Origin: Blastococcus sp. TF02-8
GTDB taxonomy: Bacteria; Actinomycetota; Actinomycetes; Mycobacteriales; Geodermatophilaceae
Direction of reading: 5' to 3'
NCBI RefSeq assembly: GCF_003319175.1
Contig: NZ_QOHK01000002.1
Location: 372,001 to 436,000 of the forward strand
DNA: 64,000 nucleotides
Shown here: piece by piece, positions 16,055-25,015 of the stretch
How the letters are laid out: every line of letters begins with the position of its first letter
Position numbering within the stretch: the stretch's first letter is position 1
Position numbers and translations under genes: made by a program
Notes under the pieces: model-generated
The model's input: only the letters and a program-made list of their open reading frames with translations
What the model was told of the DNA's origin: nothing
The model's database searches: none

Positions 16055-17801
16055 AGGTCCCCGGCGCCTCGGCGAGCACCTCCAGCCCGTTGCCCCCGAG
16101 CTCGGTCGGAGCGTCGATCTCCTCACCGGAGCGCTCGCCCAGCCAGGTCATGAAGTCCGGCCACCAGGAGCCCTTGACTGTCTCGGCGGCCTTGGCCCAC
16201 TGCTTCGGGTCCGGGGGCGTGGAGCCAGCCACCTGGAACGTGGACTTCGGGTTGCCGGGTGGGTTCACCAGCGAGGCGATGTGGCCGCTGGTCGAGAGCA
16301 CGAACCGGCTCTCGCCGCCGAGCAGCTGCGTCGTCCGGTAGCAGGCCTCCCAGGGGCACAGGTGGTCGGCGACGCCGGCGGTGGCGTAGGTGTCCACGGT
16401 GACCGCCGAGAGATCCACCGGGGAGCCGAGCATCGACACCGCACCGGGCTCGGTGAGCGCGTTGCGGACGGCGACGTCGATGAAGTCGCGGTGCAGCCCG
16501 GCCGACATCCGGGTGGTGTCGGCGTTCCAGAACAGGATGTCGAAGTTCGGCGGGGGCTTGCCCTGCAGGTAGTTGTTGACCCAGTAGTTCCAGATCAGGT
16601 CGTTGGGCCGCAGCCAGGCGAAGACCTCGGCGAGCTGGGCGCCGTCGAGGTAGCCCTTCTTCCGCGACCGCTCGGTGGCTGCCTCGACGGCCTCCGGGTC
16701 CATGAGCGCCGACACCGTGCCCGCTCGCGACCAGTCCAGGACGGTGACGGCGAAGCTCGCGGCGCGGACCCGCTCCTGCCGTCCGGTGGCGGCCAGGTGG
16801 GCCAGCACCATCGCCGTGATGATCCCGCCGGAGCAGAAGGCCTGGAGGGCGACCTGCTCCTGGCCGGTGATCCGCTCCACGACGTCCATCGCGTCGATCA
16901 GCGCCTGGCCGTAGGTGTCGAGATCCCAGTCGGCGTGCCGCTCGTCGGGGTTGCGCCAGGAGATCATGAACACCTGCTGGCCGGAGGCCACGTAGTGCTC
17001 GACGATGCTGCGGCCCGGCGCGAGGTCGGTGATGTAGTACTTGTTGATCGTCGGCGGCACCATCACCAGCGGCAGCGAGCGGACCTGCTCCGTCGCCGGC
17101 CGGTACTGGATCAGCTCGAACACCGGCGACCGGAAGACGACGGCGCCGGGCGTGATGGCGAGGTCCTCCCCGACGGTGAACGCGTCGGGCTCGACCATCG
17201 AGGGCACCCGCGGCGGTGAGGTGAGGTCGGAGACCATCCGGCGCACGCCCTCGACGACGTTGCGGCCGCCGGTGTCGATCGTGGCCTTGAGCGCCAGCGG
17301 GTTGAGGAACGGCACGTTGCTCGGAGCCAGCGCGTCGACGAGGTTGGTCGCGGTGAAGCGGATCCGCTCGTCGTCCTGCCAGTCGAGGTCGGCGTCCTCG
17401 ATCAGCTCCCACGCGGTGCGCGCGGTGGCCAGGTGCAGCTGCATCGCCCGCTTCAGCAGCGGGTTGCCCTGCCACGCCGGGTCGGCGAACCGCTTGTCCT
17501 TCTTGCCGGGCGCGAGCTCCGACCGGCCGACGGCGATCCGGCCCAGCTCGCCGACCAGCTCACCCGCGCGGGCTGCGACGGTCCGGGGCCTGCGAGCAAG
17601 GGACGAGCCGAAGCGCAGGGCCGTCCCGGCCGGCGGGACGAGCCGGCGCAGCGGGCCGCGGGCGGCGTCGACCAGCACCATGTCCAGCCCCGTGGCGGCC
17701 TCCGCCGCCGCCTCCGGGGTGCCCGTCTCCGGAACGGCCTCGGGGCGCTCGCGCGGTGGTGCGGAGGCGTTGCGGGCGGGCTCGGTGGCGGGCTGGGCCA
17801 T
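16038..17801 (-). CDS. phaC: Poly(3-hydroxyalkanoate) synthase
   Basis: Polymerises hydroxyacyl-CoA into storage polyester at granules (587 aa, class I/II size). The lipase-like box AFCSGG places the catalytic Cys at 323; Asp479 in VADHLCPW and His507 in STSGHIASLVNPPG complete the triad. The N-terminal ~45 residues are disordered and Pro/Ala-rich. ATG 17801 has AAGGAG upstream. It is followed by an overlapping hydrolase gene, suggesting a synthesis and mobilisation pair. Confidence 0.93.
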   Translation of the reverse strand: MAQPATEPARNASAPPRERPEAVPETGTPEAAAEAATGLDMVLVDAARGPLRRLVPPAGTALRFGSSLARRPRTVAARAGELVGELGRIAVGRSELAPGKKDKRFADPAWQGNPLLKRAMQLHLATARTAWELIEDADLDWQDDERIRFTATNLVDALAPSNVPFLNPLALKATIDTGGRNVVEGVRRMVSDLTSPPRVPSMVEPDAFTVGEDLAITPGAVVFRSPVFELIQYRPATEQVRSLPLVMVPPTINKYYITDLAPGRSIVEHYVASGQQVFMISWRNPDERHADWDLDTYGQALIDAMDVVERITGQEQVALQAFCSGGIITAMVLAHLAATGRQERVRAASFAVTVLDWSRAGTVSALMDPEAVEAATERSRKKGYLDGAQLAEVFAWLRPNDLIWNYWVNNYLQGKPPPNFDILFWNADTTRMSAGLHRDFIDVAVRNALTEPGAVSMLGSPVDLSAVTVDTYATAGVADHLCPWEACYRTTQLLGGESRFVLSTSGHIASLVNPPGNPKSTFQVAGSTPPDPKQWAKAAETVKGSWWPDFMTWLGERSGEEIDAPTELGGNGLEVLAEAPGTYVFDK

Positions 17802-17903
17802 GGCGGTCTCCTTCGCGCGCACCGCCTGCGGGAGAGCCGGCTGCCGTCCCCCGAGACGCTGATGTGACCTGACCCACTCAACCACAGCGGGTCGCACCCG
17901 GCA

Positions 17904-17935
17904 GGGCGTCGACGGCGCCAGGGCCGTCGGCGCCC
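17904..17935 (-). terminator. Terminator-like hairpin after acyl-CoA dehydrogenase gene
   Basis: Arms 17904-17916 and 17923-17935 (13 bp with one mismatch) enclose a 6-base loop, 22 bases past the stop of the dehydrogenase gene and upstream of phaC. GC-rich with no U-tract, as usual in this kind of genome. Confidence 0.5.
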
Positions 17936-17957
17936 TCACCTCAGGGCGGTCGTCCCG

Positions 17958-19139
17958 TCAGACGATCGCGCTGGCGCCGGTGACACCGCGGCCCACGATC
18001 AGGGTGTTCACCTCGCGGGTGCCCTCGTAGCTGTAGATCGCCTCCGCGTCCGCGACGTACCGGCCCACGTGGTTCTCCAGCAGGATCCCGTTGCCGCCCA
18101 TCAGCTCGCGCGCCCAGCCGACGGTCTCGCGCATCCGCATCGTGCAGAACGCCTTGGCCAGCGACGCCTGCTCGTCGGTCATCTCGCCGGCGCCCTGCAG
18201 GTGGGAGAGCCGTGCGCACATGGCCGCCGAGGCGGTGATGTTGCCGAGCATGCGCACGAGCAGGTCCTGCACGAGCTGGAACTCCACGATCGGCTGCCCG
18301 AACTGCTTGCGGTCCATGGCGTAGCGCAGCGCGTGCTCGTAGGCGCCGCGGGAGCAGCCGACGGCCGACCACGCCACGCCGGCGCGGGTCATGCGCAGCA
18401 CGTTCGCCGTCTCCCGGAAGCTGTGCGCCTCCTGCAGCCGGTTCTCCTCCGGCACCCGGACGCCGGAGAGCGTGATGTGCGCGTTCTGCACCACCCGCAG
18501 GGCGATCTTGTCCTCGAGGTCGACGGTGGTGAACCCCGGCGTCCCCTTCTCGACGACGAAGCCGAGCACCCGGTCGGTGTCGACGTCGCGCGCCCAGATG
18601 ATGGTGAGGTCGGCGAAGCTCGCGTTGCCGATCCACTTCTTCTCGCCGTCGAGGACCCAGGAGTCGCCGTCGCGCCGGCACGTCGTCTGCAGCCCCTTGG
18701 CGACATCGGAGCCGTGCTCGGGCTCGGTGAGGCCGAAGGCGCCGATCAGCTCCATGCGGGCCATCGCCGGGAGCCAGCGCTCCTTCTGCTCCTCGGAGCC
18801 GCAGAGGTAGATCGAGCCCATGGCCAGGCCGCCGTGCACGCCCATGAACGTGGAGATCGAGGGGTCGCCCATGGACAGCTCCATGGCGACCATGCCGTCG
18901 AGCAGCTGCGAGCGGCCCGGGCAGCCGTAGCCGACGTAGGGGTTCCCGGCGATCCCCAGCTCGGCCATCGCCGGGATGAGCTGGCGGGGGAACTCCCCGC
19001 GGGTCCAGTACTCGTTGATCACCGGCTCGACCTGCTCGTCCATGAAGGTGCGGACCCGGTACAGCAGGGCGCGCTCCTCGTCGTAGAGGAGGGCCTCGAG
19101 GTCGTAGAAGTCGGAGGTGATCGTCGAGCGGTCGGTCAT
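17958..19139 (-). CDS. Acyl-CoA dehydrogenase, glutaryl-CoA dehydrogenase-like
   Basis: Flavoprotein (393 aa) oxidising a short acyl-CoA. FAD and substrate motifs are FGLTEPEHGSD and KKWIGNASFADLTIIWA, with the C-terminal IYSYEGTREVNTLIVGR carrying the catalytic Glu (YEGT). Overall it resembles GcdH. The start is placed at ATG 19139 (MTDR) behind a GTAGGT-type site; a GTG nine bases earlier is the alternative. It lies upstream of phaC in the same direction, but a hairpin separates them. Substrate specificity is not provable here. Confidence 0.82.
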   Translation of the reverse strand: MTDRSTITSDFYDLEALLYDEERALLYRVRTFMDEQVEPVINEYWTRGEFPRQLIPAMAELGIAGNPYVGYGCPGRSQLLDGMVAMELSMGDPSISTFMGVHGGLAMGSIYLCGSEEQKERWLPAMARMELIGAFGLTEPEHGSDVAKGLQTTCRRDGDSWVLDGEKKWIGNASFADLTIIWARDVDTDRVLGFVVEKGTPGFTTVDLEDKIALRVVQNAHITLSGVRVPEENRLQEAHSFRETANVLRMTRAGVAWSAVGCSRGAYEHALRYAMDRKQFGQPIVEFQLVQDLLVRMLGNITASAAMCARLSHLQGAGEMTDEQASLAKAFCTMRMRETVGWARELMGGNGILLENHVGRYVADAEAIYSYEGTREVNTLIVGRGVTGASAIV

Positions 19140-19237
19140 CGCTGCCACCTACCCGTGAGGCCTCACCACAACCGGCGCTTGCGCGAACGGGTGAGCGGGC
19201 ACGGCACAGCCGAACCCCGAGACCCAGGAGGCGTTCC

Positions 19238-19945
19238 GTGACCCGATCCATCGCCGACCAGACCGTCGAGGAGCTCGGCGGCACCGGCAGCGTCCTGGTC
19301 CGCCAGCGCAAGGACCACATCGAGCTCGACCGGCTGCTGCAGGAGCTCGACGGCAGCACCGGCACCGCGCAGGAGGAGGTGCTCAACCGCATCGACCGGC
19401 TGGTGTTCAGCCACGCCTTCGCCGAGGAGACGGTGCTGTGGCCGGTCATCCGCCGGGTCCTACCGGACGGCGACGCGCTCACCCTGCAGGTGGAGAAGGA
19501 GCACCAGGAGGTCAACGAGCTCGTCACCGCCCTGGAGCGCGACGGGGTGGATCACCCCGAGCGCCCGGCCCGGCTGCGCCGCCTGGTGGAGGTCCTGCGC
19601 GAGGACGTCCGCGACGAGGAGGACGTGCTCTTCCCGCGCCTGCAGGAAGCGATGAGCCACGAGGAGCTCCGGGCGCTCGGTCGGCGCTGGGCGCTCATGG
19701 CCCGGATCTCACCCACCCGGCCGCACCCCACGGTGTCGCGCCGCCCGCCGGGCAACGCGCTCTCCGGGCTGCCGCTCTCGCTCGTCGACCGCACCCGTGA
19801 CCTGGTCGACGCCGGGGTCCGCCGGGTGCCGGAGCGGTTCGTCCCGGCCGGGCGCGCGCTGAGCCGGGGGCTGGCCGGGGTCGCCGCCGTCATCGAGCGG
19901 TTGCCGCTGTCCCGGACAGGTGACGGACCGCCGACGAGTCGCTGA
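19238..19945 (+). CDS. Hemerythrin-like domain protein
   Basis: 235 aa. The first ~150 residues form a hemerythrin/HHE four-helix bundle with the diiron-type ligands seen in RKDHIELDRLL, SHAFAEETVLWP, KEHQEVNELV and DEEDVLFPRL. The C-terminal third is an Arg/Pro-rich extension without recognised fold. It starts with GTG and is divergent from the acyl-CoA dehydrogenase. Such proteins sense or store oxygen or iron or buffer NO; the exact role is unknown. Confidence 0.8.
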   Translation: MTRSIADQTVEELGGTGSVLVRQRKDHIELDRLLQELDGSTGTAQEEVLNRIDRLVFSHAFAEETVLWPVIRRVLPDGDALTLQVEKEHQEVNELVTALERDGVDHPERPARLRRLVEVLREDVRDEEDVLFPRLQEAMSHEELRALGRRWALMARISPTRPHPTVSRRPPGNALSGLPLSLVDRTRDLVDAGVRRVPERFVPAGRALSRGLAGVAAVIERLPLSRTGDGPPTSR

Positions 19946-19949
19946 CGAC

Positions 19950-19992
19950 ACGGCAGTGGCCCTCTCCCGGGAAGGGAGAGGGCCACTGCCGT
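19950..19992. terminator. Strong bidirectional terminator hairpin
   Basis: Perfect 19-bp arms (19950-19968 and 19974-19992) with a 5-base loop sit between convergent genes ending at 19945 and 20015. It begins four bases past the hemerythrin stop and probably serves both genes. Confidence 0.85.
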
Positions 19993-20014
19993 GCGTGGGG
20001 CGGGACGGCCTCTC

Positions 20015-21049
20015 TCAGGTCGTCTGCTTGTCCTTGGGGGTCTCGCGGGCGTCGAGCTGGATCTCCTTCTCGGCCCGCGGCACGCCCTCCTTGAGCTCCT
20101 TGCCCCGCTCGATCTCGGCGTCTAGCTCGATGCCGAAGAGCAGCGCCACGTTGGTCAACCAGAACCAGATCAGGAAGATGACCACGCCGGCGAGGGTGCC
20201 GTAGGTCTTGTTGTAGCTGCCGAAGTTGCCCACGTAGAAGGCGAACAGGGCCGAGGCGACGGCCCAGACGAGCAGCGCGACGCCGGCACCGGGGCTGACC
20301 CACTTGAACCCGCGCAGCTTCACGTTCGGCGTCGAGTAGTAGAGGACGGCGATCATCAGGGCGACCAGCACCACGATCACCGGCCACTTGGCGACGTTCC
20401 AGACGGTGAGCGCGGTGTCACCCAGGCCGATGCCACGACCGACGGCCTCCACGATCGGGCCGCTGAGCACGACCATGGCCACGATCACGGCGGCGAACAG
20501 GACGCCGATCAGGGTGACCAGCAGCTGGAGCGGCTTGAGCTTCCAGACCTTCCGGCCTTCCGGCGTCTCGTAGACGATGTTGGCCGCGCGGGTGAAGGCG
20601 CCGACGTAGCCGGACGCGGACCAGATGGCGCCGGCGAGACCGAGCACGAGACCGAAACCGGCGGCCTGGTTGCTGGCCAGCTGGTCGATGACCGGACCGA
20701 CGGTGTTCGCGGCACCCTGGGGGAGCACCGCCGTCAGCGCGTCGGTCATCTCCTTCGGGTCCATCATCAGGCCGACGATCGACAGCAGGGCGACGATGGC
20801 GGGGAAGAGTGCCAGCACGCCGTAGTAGGTGAGTGCGGCGGCCCAGTCGGTGAGGTTGTCCTCGCTGAACTCCTTCAGCGTCCGCTTCAGCGTGCCCCCG
20901 ACCTTGGGTGAGGGGTCGGCGCCGGTGGGCGCGAAGTCCGACCGGGTGCCGCTGACGTTGTCGTCGTCGGGGGCCGGGTCGGCGGCGGCGTGGTTGCCGT
21001 GGAAACGGGTGTCCGCCGCGGTGCGGCTGGAGCCGGTGGATCGGGCCAT
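20015..21049 (-). CDS. YihY/virulence factor BrkB family membrane protein
   Basis: 344-aa inner-membrane protein with six hydrophobic segments and the family pattern DWAAALTYYGVLALFPAIVAL, ASGYVGAFTRAANIVYETPEGR and TYGTLAGVVIFLIWFWLTN. Both ends are charged and cytoplasmic; the N-terminal ~65 residues are disordered. ATG 21049 has GGAGGACC upstream. Despite the family's historical RNase BN name, its molecular function is unsettled. Its own transcription unit, ended by the strong hairpin at 19950. Confidence 0.85.
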   Translation of the reverse strand: MARSTGSSRTAADTRFHGNHAAADPAPDDDNVSGTRSDFAPTGADPSPKVGGTLKRTLKEFSEDNLTDWAAALTYYGVLALFPAIVALLSIVGLMMDPKEMTDALTAVLPQGAANTVGPVIDQLASNQAAGFGLVLGLAGAIWSASGYVGAFTRAANIVYETPEGRKVWKLKPLQLLVTLIGVLFAAVIVAMVVLSGPIVEAVGRGIGLGDTALTVWNVAKWPVIVVLVALMIAVLYYSTPNVKLRGFKWVSPGAGVALLVWAVASALFAFYVGNFGSYNKTYGTLAGVVIFLIWFWLTNVALLFGIELDAEIERGKELKEGVPRAEKEIQLDARETPKDKQTT

Positions 21050-21153
21050 GGAAGGTCCTCCGGGGAACGAGGGCGGTCCTCCCCCCGATGCCCCGGACGA
21101 TCCGGTTCCATGCCGGACACGCGGGTGTCGGTTCGGTATCGATGTGCCGTGGC

Positions 21154-22632
21154 TCAGCGCAACCCGGAGACCGGGGACCACTCCCCGGCACCGGCGGTGG
21201 CCTCCTCGACGTCGGCGAGCGCGTCCTCGCGGTGGCCGGTCCCGGTCCGCAGACCGACGACCGCCACGACCACGACGACGGCCGAGGCGACCACGCCCAC
21301 CAGGGCGACGAGGGTGAAGGCCAGCGCCCGCGGCAGCCCCGTCGCCGGGTCGACGGCGGCCGCGATGAGGGTCACCGCGATCGTGCTGCCGAGCGCCTGG
21401 CCGACGGACCGGGCGATGGAGTTCACCGCGTTCGCCACGCCCGTCTCGTCCTCGTGCACCGCCTGCACGACCAGGGCCGGCAGGGCGGCGTAGGCCACCG
21501 TGACCGACAGCTGCGTGAGGAGGCCGGCGACGATCACCTGCCACGGCTCACCGCGGAGCCCGGCCAGCAGCCCGAAGCCGACGACGCCGCAACCCGCGCC
21601 GGCGATCAGCGTGGGCAGCGCCCCGAGACGGCTCACCACCCGCCCGGCGAACGGCGCGACCAGGATCCCGAGGACGCCGCCGGGCAGCAGGTAGACGACG
21701 GCGGCCTCCAGCACGCCGGCCCCGAACCCGTAGCCGGTGACCTCCGGCGGGGACTGCACGTACTGGAGGACGGCCAGGAACGAGGCGAACAGGGCGATGC
21801 CCGTCATGAGGCCGGCGAGGTTGGGGACGACGGTGCGCCGGTCGGTCAGCATCGCCGGCCGCACCAGCGGTTCGGCCGTGCGCCGCTGCAGCACCACCCA
21901 GCCGGCGAGGACGACGACGGCCCCTCCGAGGCAGCCGAGGGTGCCGGGGGAGGCCCAGCCCCAGGTCGGTCCCTGGGAGAGCGGCAGCAGGAGGAGCACC
22001 AGCCCTGCCCCGAGGACCAGCGCCCCCCACCAGTCGATGCGGCCGGTCGCTGCGCCCGGGTGGCGGGGGAGCAGCCAGGCGACGAGGGCGAGCGACACCA
22101 GCCCGGCGCCGAGGCCGACCCAGAAGGCGTGCCGGTAGTCGCCGTCGTCGCCGGTCAGGAGCCCGGTGGCGACGAGCCCCACCACGCCGCCCACCGCCAG
22201 CGTGCTGCTGACCACCGACATGGCCACGCCGAGGCGCCCTTCGGGCAGCTCCCGGCGGAGCGCGCTGATGGACAGCGGGAAGAGCCCGTACGAGGCGCCC
22301 TGCAGGATGCGGGCCACCAGCAGCAGCGGCAGCGACTCGGTGACGATCGCCAGGAGGGTGCCGAACGAGATCGTCGCCAGGATGCCCAGGATCACCGGCC
22401 GCTCGCCCCGCAGGTCGCCCAGCCGGCCGAGAACCGGCGTCAGCACGGCAGCGGCGAGCAGGTTGGCGGTGAGCACCCAGCCGGCGGCGCTCGCGGAGAT
22501 GCCGAGCTGCTCCTGGATCCGGCCGAGCGACGGGACGACGAGGCTCTGCAGCACCGACAGCGTCGTCACCCCGAGCGACAGCGCGAGAACCAGCACCGCG
22601 GGCCGGGTGGCAGGCGCTGTGGGGTCGGACAC
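21154..22632 (-). CDS. MFS transporter, DHA2 type
   Basis: Proton-coupled exporter (492 aa) with about 14 hydrophobic segments. The loop 2-3 motif reads GRLGDLRGERPVI and motif C-like sequence occurs at AVGGVVGLVATGLL. The N-terminus is short and cytoplasmic and the tail is acidic. The DHA2 group exports drugs and metabolites; no substrate can be read from the sequence and no regulator adjoins it. Confidence 0.82.
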   Translation of the reverse strand: MSDPTAPATRPAVLVLALSLGVTTLSVLQSLVVPSLGRIQEQLGISASAAGWVLTANLLAAAVLTPVLGRLGDLRGERPVILGILATISFGTLLAIVTESLPLLLVARILQGASYGLFPLSISALRRELPEGRLGVAMSVVSSTLAVGGVVGLVATGLLTGDDGDYRHAFWVGLGAGLVSLALVAWLLPRHPGAATGRIDWWGALVLGAGLVLLLLPLSQGPTWGWASPGTLGCLGGAVVVLAGWVVLQRRTAEPLVRPAMLTDRRTVVPNLAGLMTGIALFASFLAVLQYVQSPPEVTGYGFGAGVLEAAVVYLLPGGVLGILVAPFAGRVVSRLGALPTLIAGAGCGVVGFGLLAGLRGEPWQVIVAGLLTQLSVTVAYAALPALVVQAVHEDETGVANAVNSIARSVGQALGSTIAVTLIAAAVDPATGLPRALAFTLVALVGVVASAVVVVVAVVGLRTGTGHREDALADVEEATAGAGEWSPVSGLR

Positions 22633-22844
22633 GTGTCGATCAGACCACGACCCTCCGACGGCCCTGACGGCGCCGTTCTCGCACCCATCCGTGTGGTTCC
22701 GATCACACCCCGTCAGGTGAAGTACACGATCCGACGATTACCGAGCGACGGATCGGGGGAAGAGTCGTCCGACGACGTGCGCCGCCCTGACGGATGGCGC
22801 CGAGGACATGCAGACGCAGTACAGCGCGATGGGGGAGAGATCTG

Positions 22845-23009
22845 ATGATGATGTGGCCGGCCGTGGCCCTGCTGGGGTTCCTGGTCCTGACGGCCCTGGT
22901 CATCGCGATGGGCACCCAGTCCACCGCCCGGTACGAGCAGGAGCAGCGCGCCGCTGCCCGCTCGGCCGGTCCGCGCACCGCCTCCGAGGCGGTCGGCGCC
23001 AGCGCCTGA
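22845..23009 (+). CDS. Small membrane protein with GTQSTARYE motif
   Basis: 54 aa. ATG 22845 (first of three consecutive ATGs) follows GGGGGAGAG by about 8 bases. One membrane helix (MMWPAVALLGFLVLTALVIA) is followed by MGTQSTARYEQEQ and a short charged tail. The helix-STARYE arrangement matches the N-terminus of the 270-aa protein at 10119. A terminator hairpin directly follows. The function is unknown. Confidence 0.6.
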   Translation: MMMWPAVALLGFLVLTALVIAMGTQSTARYEQEQRAAARSAGPRTASEAVGASA

Positions 23010-23019
23010 CCACTGACCG

Positions 23020-23057
23020 ACGACGCCCCGCTCTCCTCCGGGAGGGCGGGGCGTCGT
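23020..23057. terminator. Bidirectional terminator hairpin
   Basis: Perfect 12-bp arms ACGACGCCCCGC and GCGGGGCGTCGT with a 14-base loop lie between convergent genes ending at 23009 and 23077. Confidence 0.8.
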
Positions 23058-23076
23058 GCTGTCCGGGGTCGAACGG

Positions 23077-24870
23077 TCAGAACACGTCGGGCGGGGTGTC
23101 CAGCACCGTGCGGTCGAGCGACTCGAGCAGGTCGAACCACCCGCGGGTGCGGGAGAGCTCCCAGCGCCAGAAGTAGCGCGCCGCTGCCCGCTTGCCCTCG
23201 TAGAACGACCCGGTCCCCGTCCCGGTCGCCAGTGCCTGCTCCAGCCACAGCCAGGCGACGACGACGTGCCCTGCGGCCTCCAGGTAGACGTGCGAGTTGG
23301 CCAGTGCCACGTCAGGGTCGCCGGTGCCCCACAGGGCCGCTGTGACCGAGCCCATCCGCGCCACGGCGGCATCGAGGTCGGCGGCGAACCCGGCCCACTC
23401 CGTGCCGGCGGCGCGGGCGGTGGTCGCGGCGATCGTCTCGCCGAGCAGTGCCAGGCCCGCGCCGCCCTGCATGACGACCTTGCGGCCGAGCAGGTCCAGC
23501 GACTGGATGCCCTGCGTGCCCTCGTGGATCGGGTTCAGCCGGTTGTCCCGGTAGAACTGCTCGACCGGGTAGTCGCGGGTGTAGCCGTAGCCGCCGTGCA
23601 CCTGGATGGCCAGGTCGTTGGCGACCAGGCCCCACTGCGAGGGCCAGGCCTTGGCGACCGGCGTCAGCATGTCCAGCAGCAGGTGGGCCCGCTCCCGCTC
23701 CTCCGGCGACTCGGCGGTCTGCTCCTCGTCGACCAGTCGGGCGCAGTACAGGCCCAGCGCCATGCCGCCCTCGGCGTAGGACTTGGCGGCCAGCAGCATC
23801 CGGCGCACGTCGGTGTGCTCGATGATCGGCACCATCGGCGAGGCCGGGTCCTTCGCGCCGGCCGGCCGGCCCTGGGTGCGGGTGCGGGCGTACTCGAGCG
23901 CGTGCAGGTAACCGGTGTAGGCGAGCACCGTGGCGCCCACGCCGACGCCGATCCGCGCCTCGTTCATCATGTGGAACATGTAGGTGAGGCCGCGGTGCGG
24001 CTCGCCGACGAGGTAGCCCACCGCCCCGGCCCGCCCGCCCGGGGTGTGCACGCCCTCGCCGAAGTTGAGCAGCGTGTTCGTCGTCCCGCGGTAGCCCATC
24101 TTGTGGTTGAGGCCGGCCAGGACGACGTCGTTGCGCTCCCCGAGGGTGCCGTCGTCGTTCACCAGGAACTTGGGCACGATGAACAGCGAGATGCCCTTGG
24201 TGCCGGCCGGTCCGCCGGGGATCTTGGCCAGCACCAGGTGCACGATGTTCTCGGTCAGCTCGTGGTCGCCGCCGGAGATCCACATCTTGTTGCCGGTCAG
24301 CCGGTAGGTGCCGTCGTCCTGCGGCTCGGCCCTGGTGGTGATGTCGGCCAGGGAGGAGCCGGCCTGCGGCTCCGACAGCGCCATGGTGCCGAACCAGCGG
24401 CCCTCGAGCTCGGGCCGGACGAACGTGTCGATCTGCTCCGGGGTGCCGTGCGCGAGCAGCAGCCGCGCGTTGCCCATCGTCAGGAACGGGTACGCCGACG
24501 TCCCGACGTTGGCCGCCTTGAACCAGGCGAAGACCGCCTGCCCGACGGTGTGCGGCAGCTGCATGCCGCCGTACTCCTCGTCGAAGGAGCCGGCCATGAG
24601 CCCCGCGTCGGTGAAGACCTTGAGCGCCTTGGCCACCTCGGGGATCAGCACGGCCTTGCCGTCGACCATGTGCGGCTCGTTCTCGTCGGCCTTGCGGTTG
24701 TGCGGCGCGAAGTGGTCGGCGGCGATCTGCTCGGCCAGGTCCATCACGGCGTCGAAGGTCTCGCGGGAGTGCTCGGTGAAGCGCGGCCGCTTGGTCAGCG
24801 ACTCGACGTCGAGCCACTCGTGCAGCAGGAAGTCCAGGTCGCGGCGGGACAGGATCAACGACGACGGCAT
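23077..24870 (-). CDS. Long-type acyl-CoA dehydrogenase (FadE5/DmdC-like)
   Basis: 597-aa flavoenzyme of fatty-acyl oxidation, belonging to the long acyl-CoA dehydrogenases with an extra C-terminal helical domain. Segments include MALSEPQAGSSLADI and NKMWISGGDHELTENI (FAD/substrate), HMMNEARIGVGVGA, GGYGYTRDYPVEQFYRD, and NPIHEGTQGIQSLDLLGRK with the catalytic Glu. The final ~130 residues are the added domain. It is a single-gene unit between the hairpin at 23020 and the repeat at 24939. The acyl chain length used is unknown. Confidence 0.86.
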   Translation of the reverse strand: MPSSLILSRRDLDFLLHEWLDVESLTKRPRFTEHSRETFDAVMDLAEQIAADHFAPHNRKADENEPHMVDGKAVLIPEVAKALKVFTDAGLMAGSFDEEYGGMQLPHTVGQAVFAWFKAANVGTSAYPFLTMGNARLLLAHGTPEQIDTFVRPELEGRWFGTMALSEPQAGSSLADITTRAEPQDDGTYRLTGNKMWISGGDHELTENIVHLVLAKIPGGPAGTKGISLFIVPKFLVNDDGTLGERNDVVLAGLNHKMGYRGTTNTLLNFGEGVHTPGGRAGAVGYLVGEPHRGLTYMFHMMNEARIGVGVGATVLAYTGYLHALEYARTRTQGRPAGAKDPASPMVPIIEHTDVRRMLLAAKSYAEGGMALGLYCARLVDEEQTAESPEERERAHLLLDMLTPVAKAWPSQWGLVANDLAIQVHGGYGYTRDYPVEQFYRDNRLNPIHEGTQGIQSLDLLGRKVVMQGGAGLALLGETIAATTARAAGTEWAGFAADLDAAVARMGSVTAALWGTGDPDVALANSHVYLEAAGHVVVAWLWLEQALATGTGTGSFYEGKRAAARYFWRWELSRTRGWFDLLESLDRTVLDTPPDVF

Positions 24871-24938
24871 GCCCCGACTCTATGCCCAGGGAAGCGGGGC
24901 AGTTGTGGCCGCGGACACCTTCTCCGCGCCCCCGCCCT

Positions 24939-25015
24939 CGTCCTCCCTCACCGTTCCGGGTCCTCCCTCGCGGTCGACCGTGAGGGAGGACCCGTGACGA
25001 TCAGGAGACCTGATC
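24939..25015 (+). repeat. 77-bp palindromic intergenic repeat, copy 1
   Basis: It holds two dyads: arms GGGTCCTCCCTC and GAGGGAGGACCC around a GGTCGACC centre, and ATCAGG/CCTGAT. A second copy in opposite orientation (36759-36835) matches at 71 of 77 positions without gaps. The element forms the stop codon of the overlapping MFS gene (25001-25003). No transposase is nearby; it resembles a REP/MITE-type element. Confidence 0.85.

Noticed and set aside
20967-21191. Long frames upstream of the YihY start and across many genes on the opposite strand
   Set aside because: They are third-position GC shadows of the annotated genes with Arg/Gly/Pro-rich translations.
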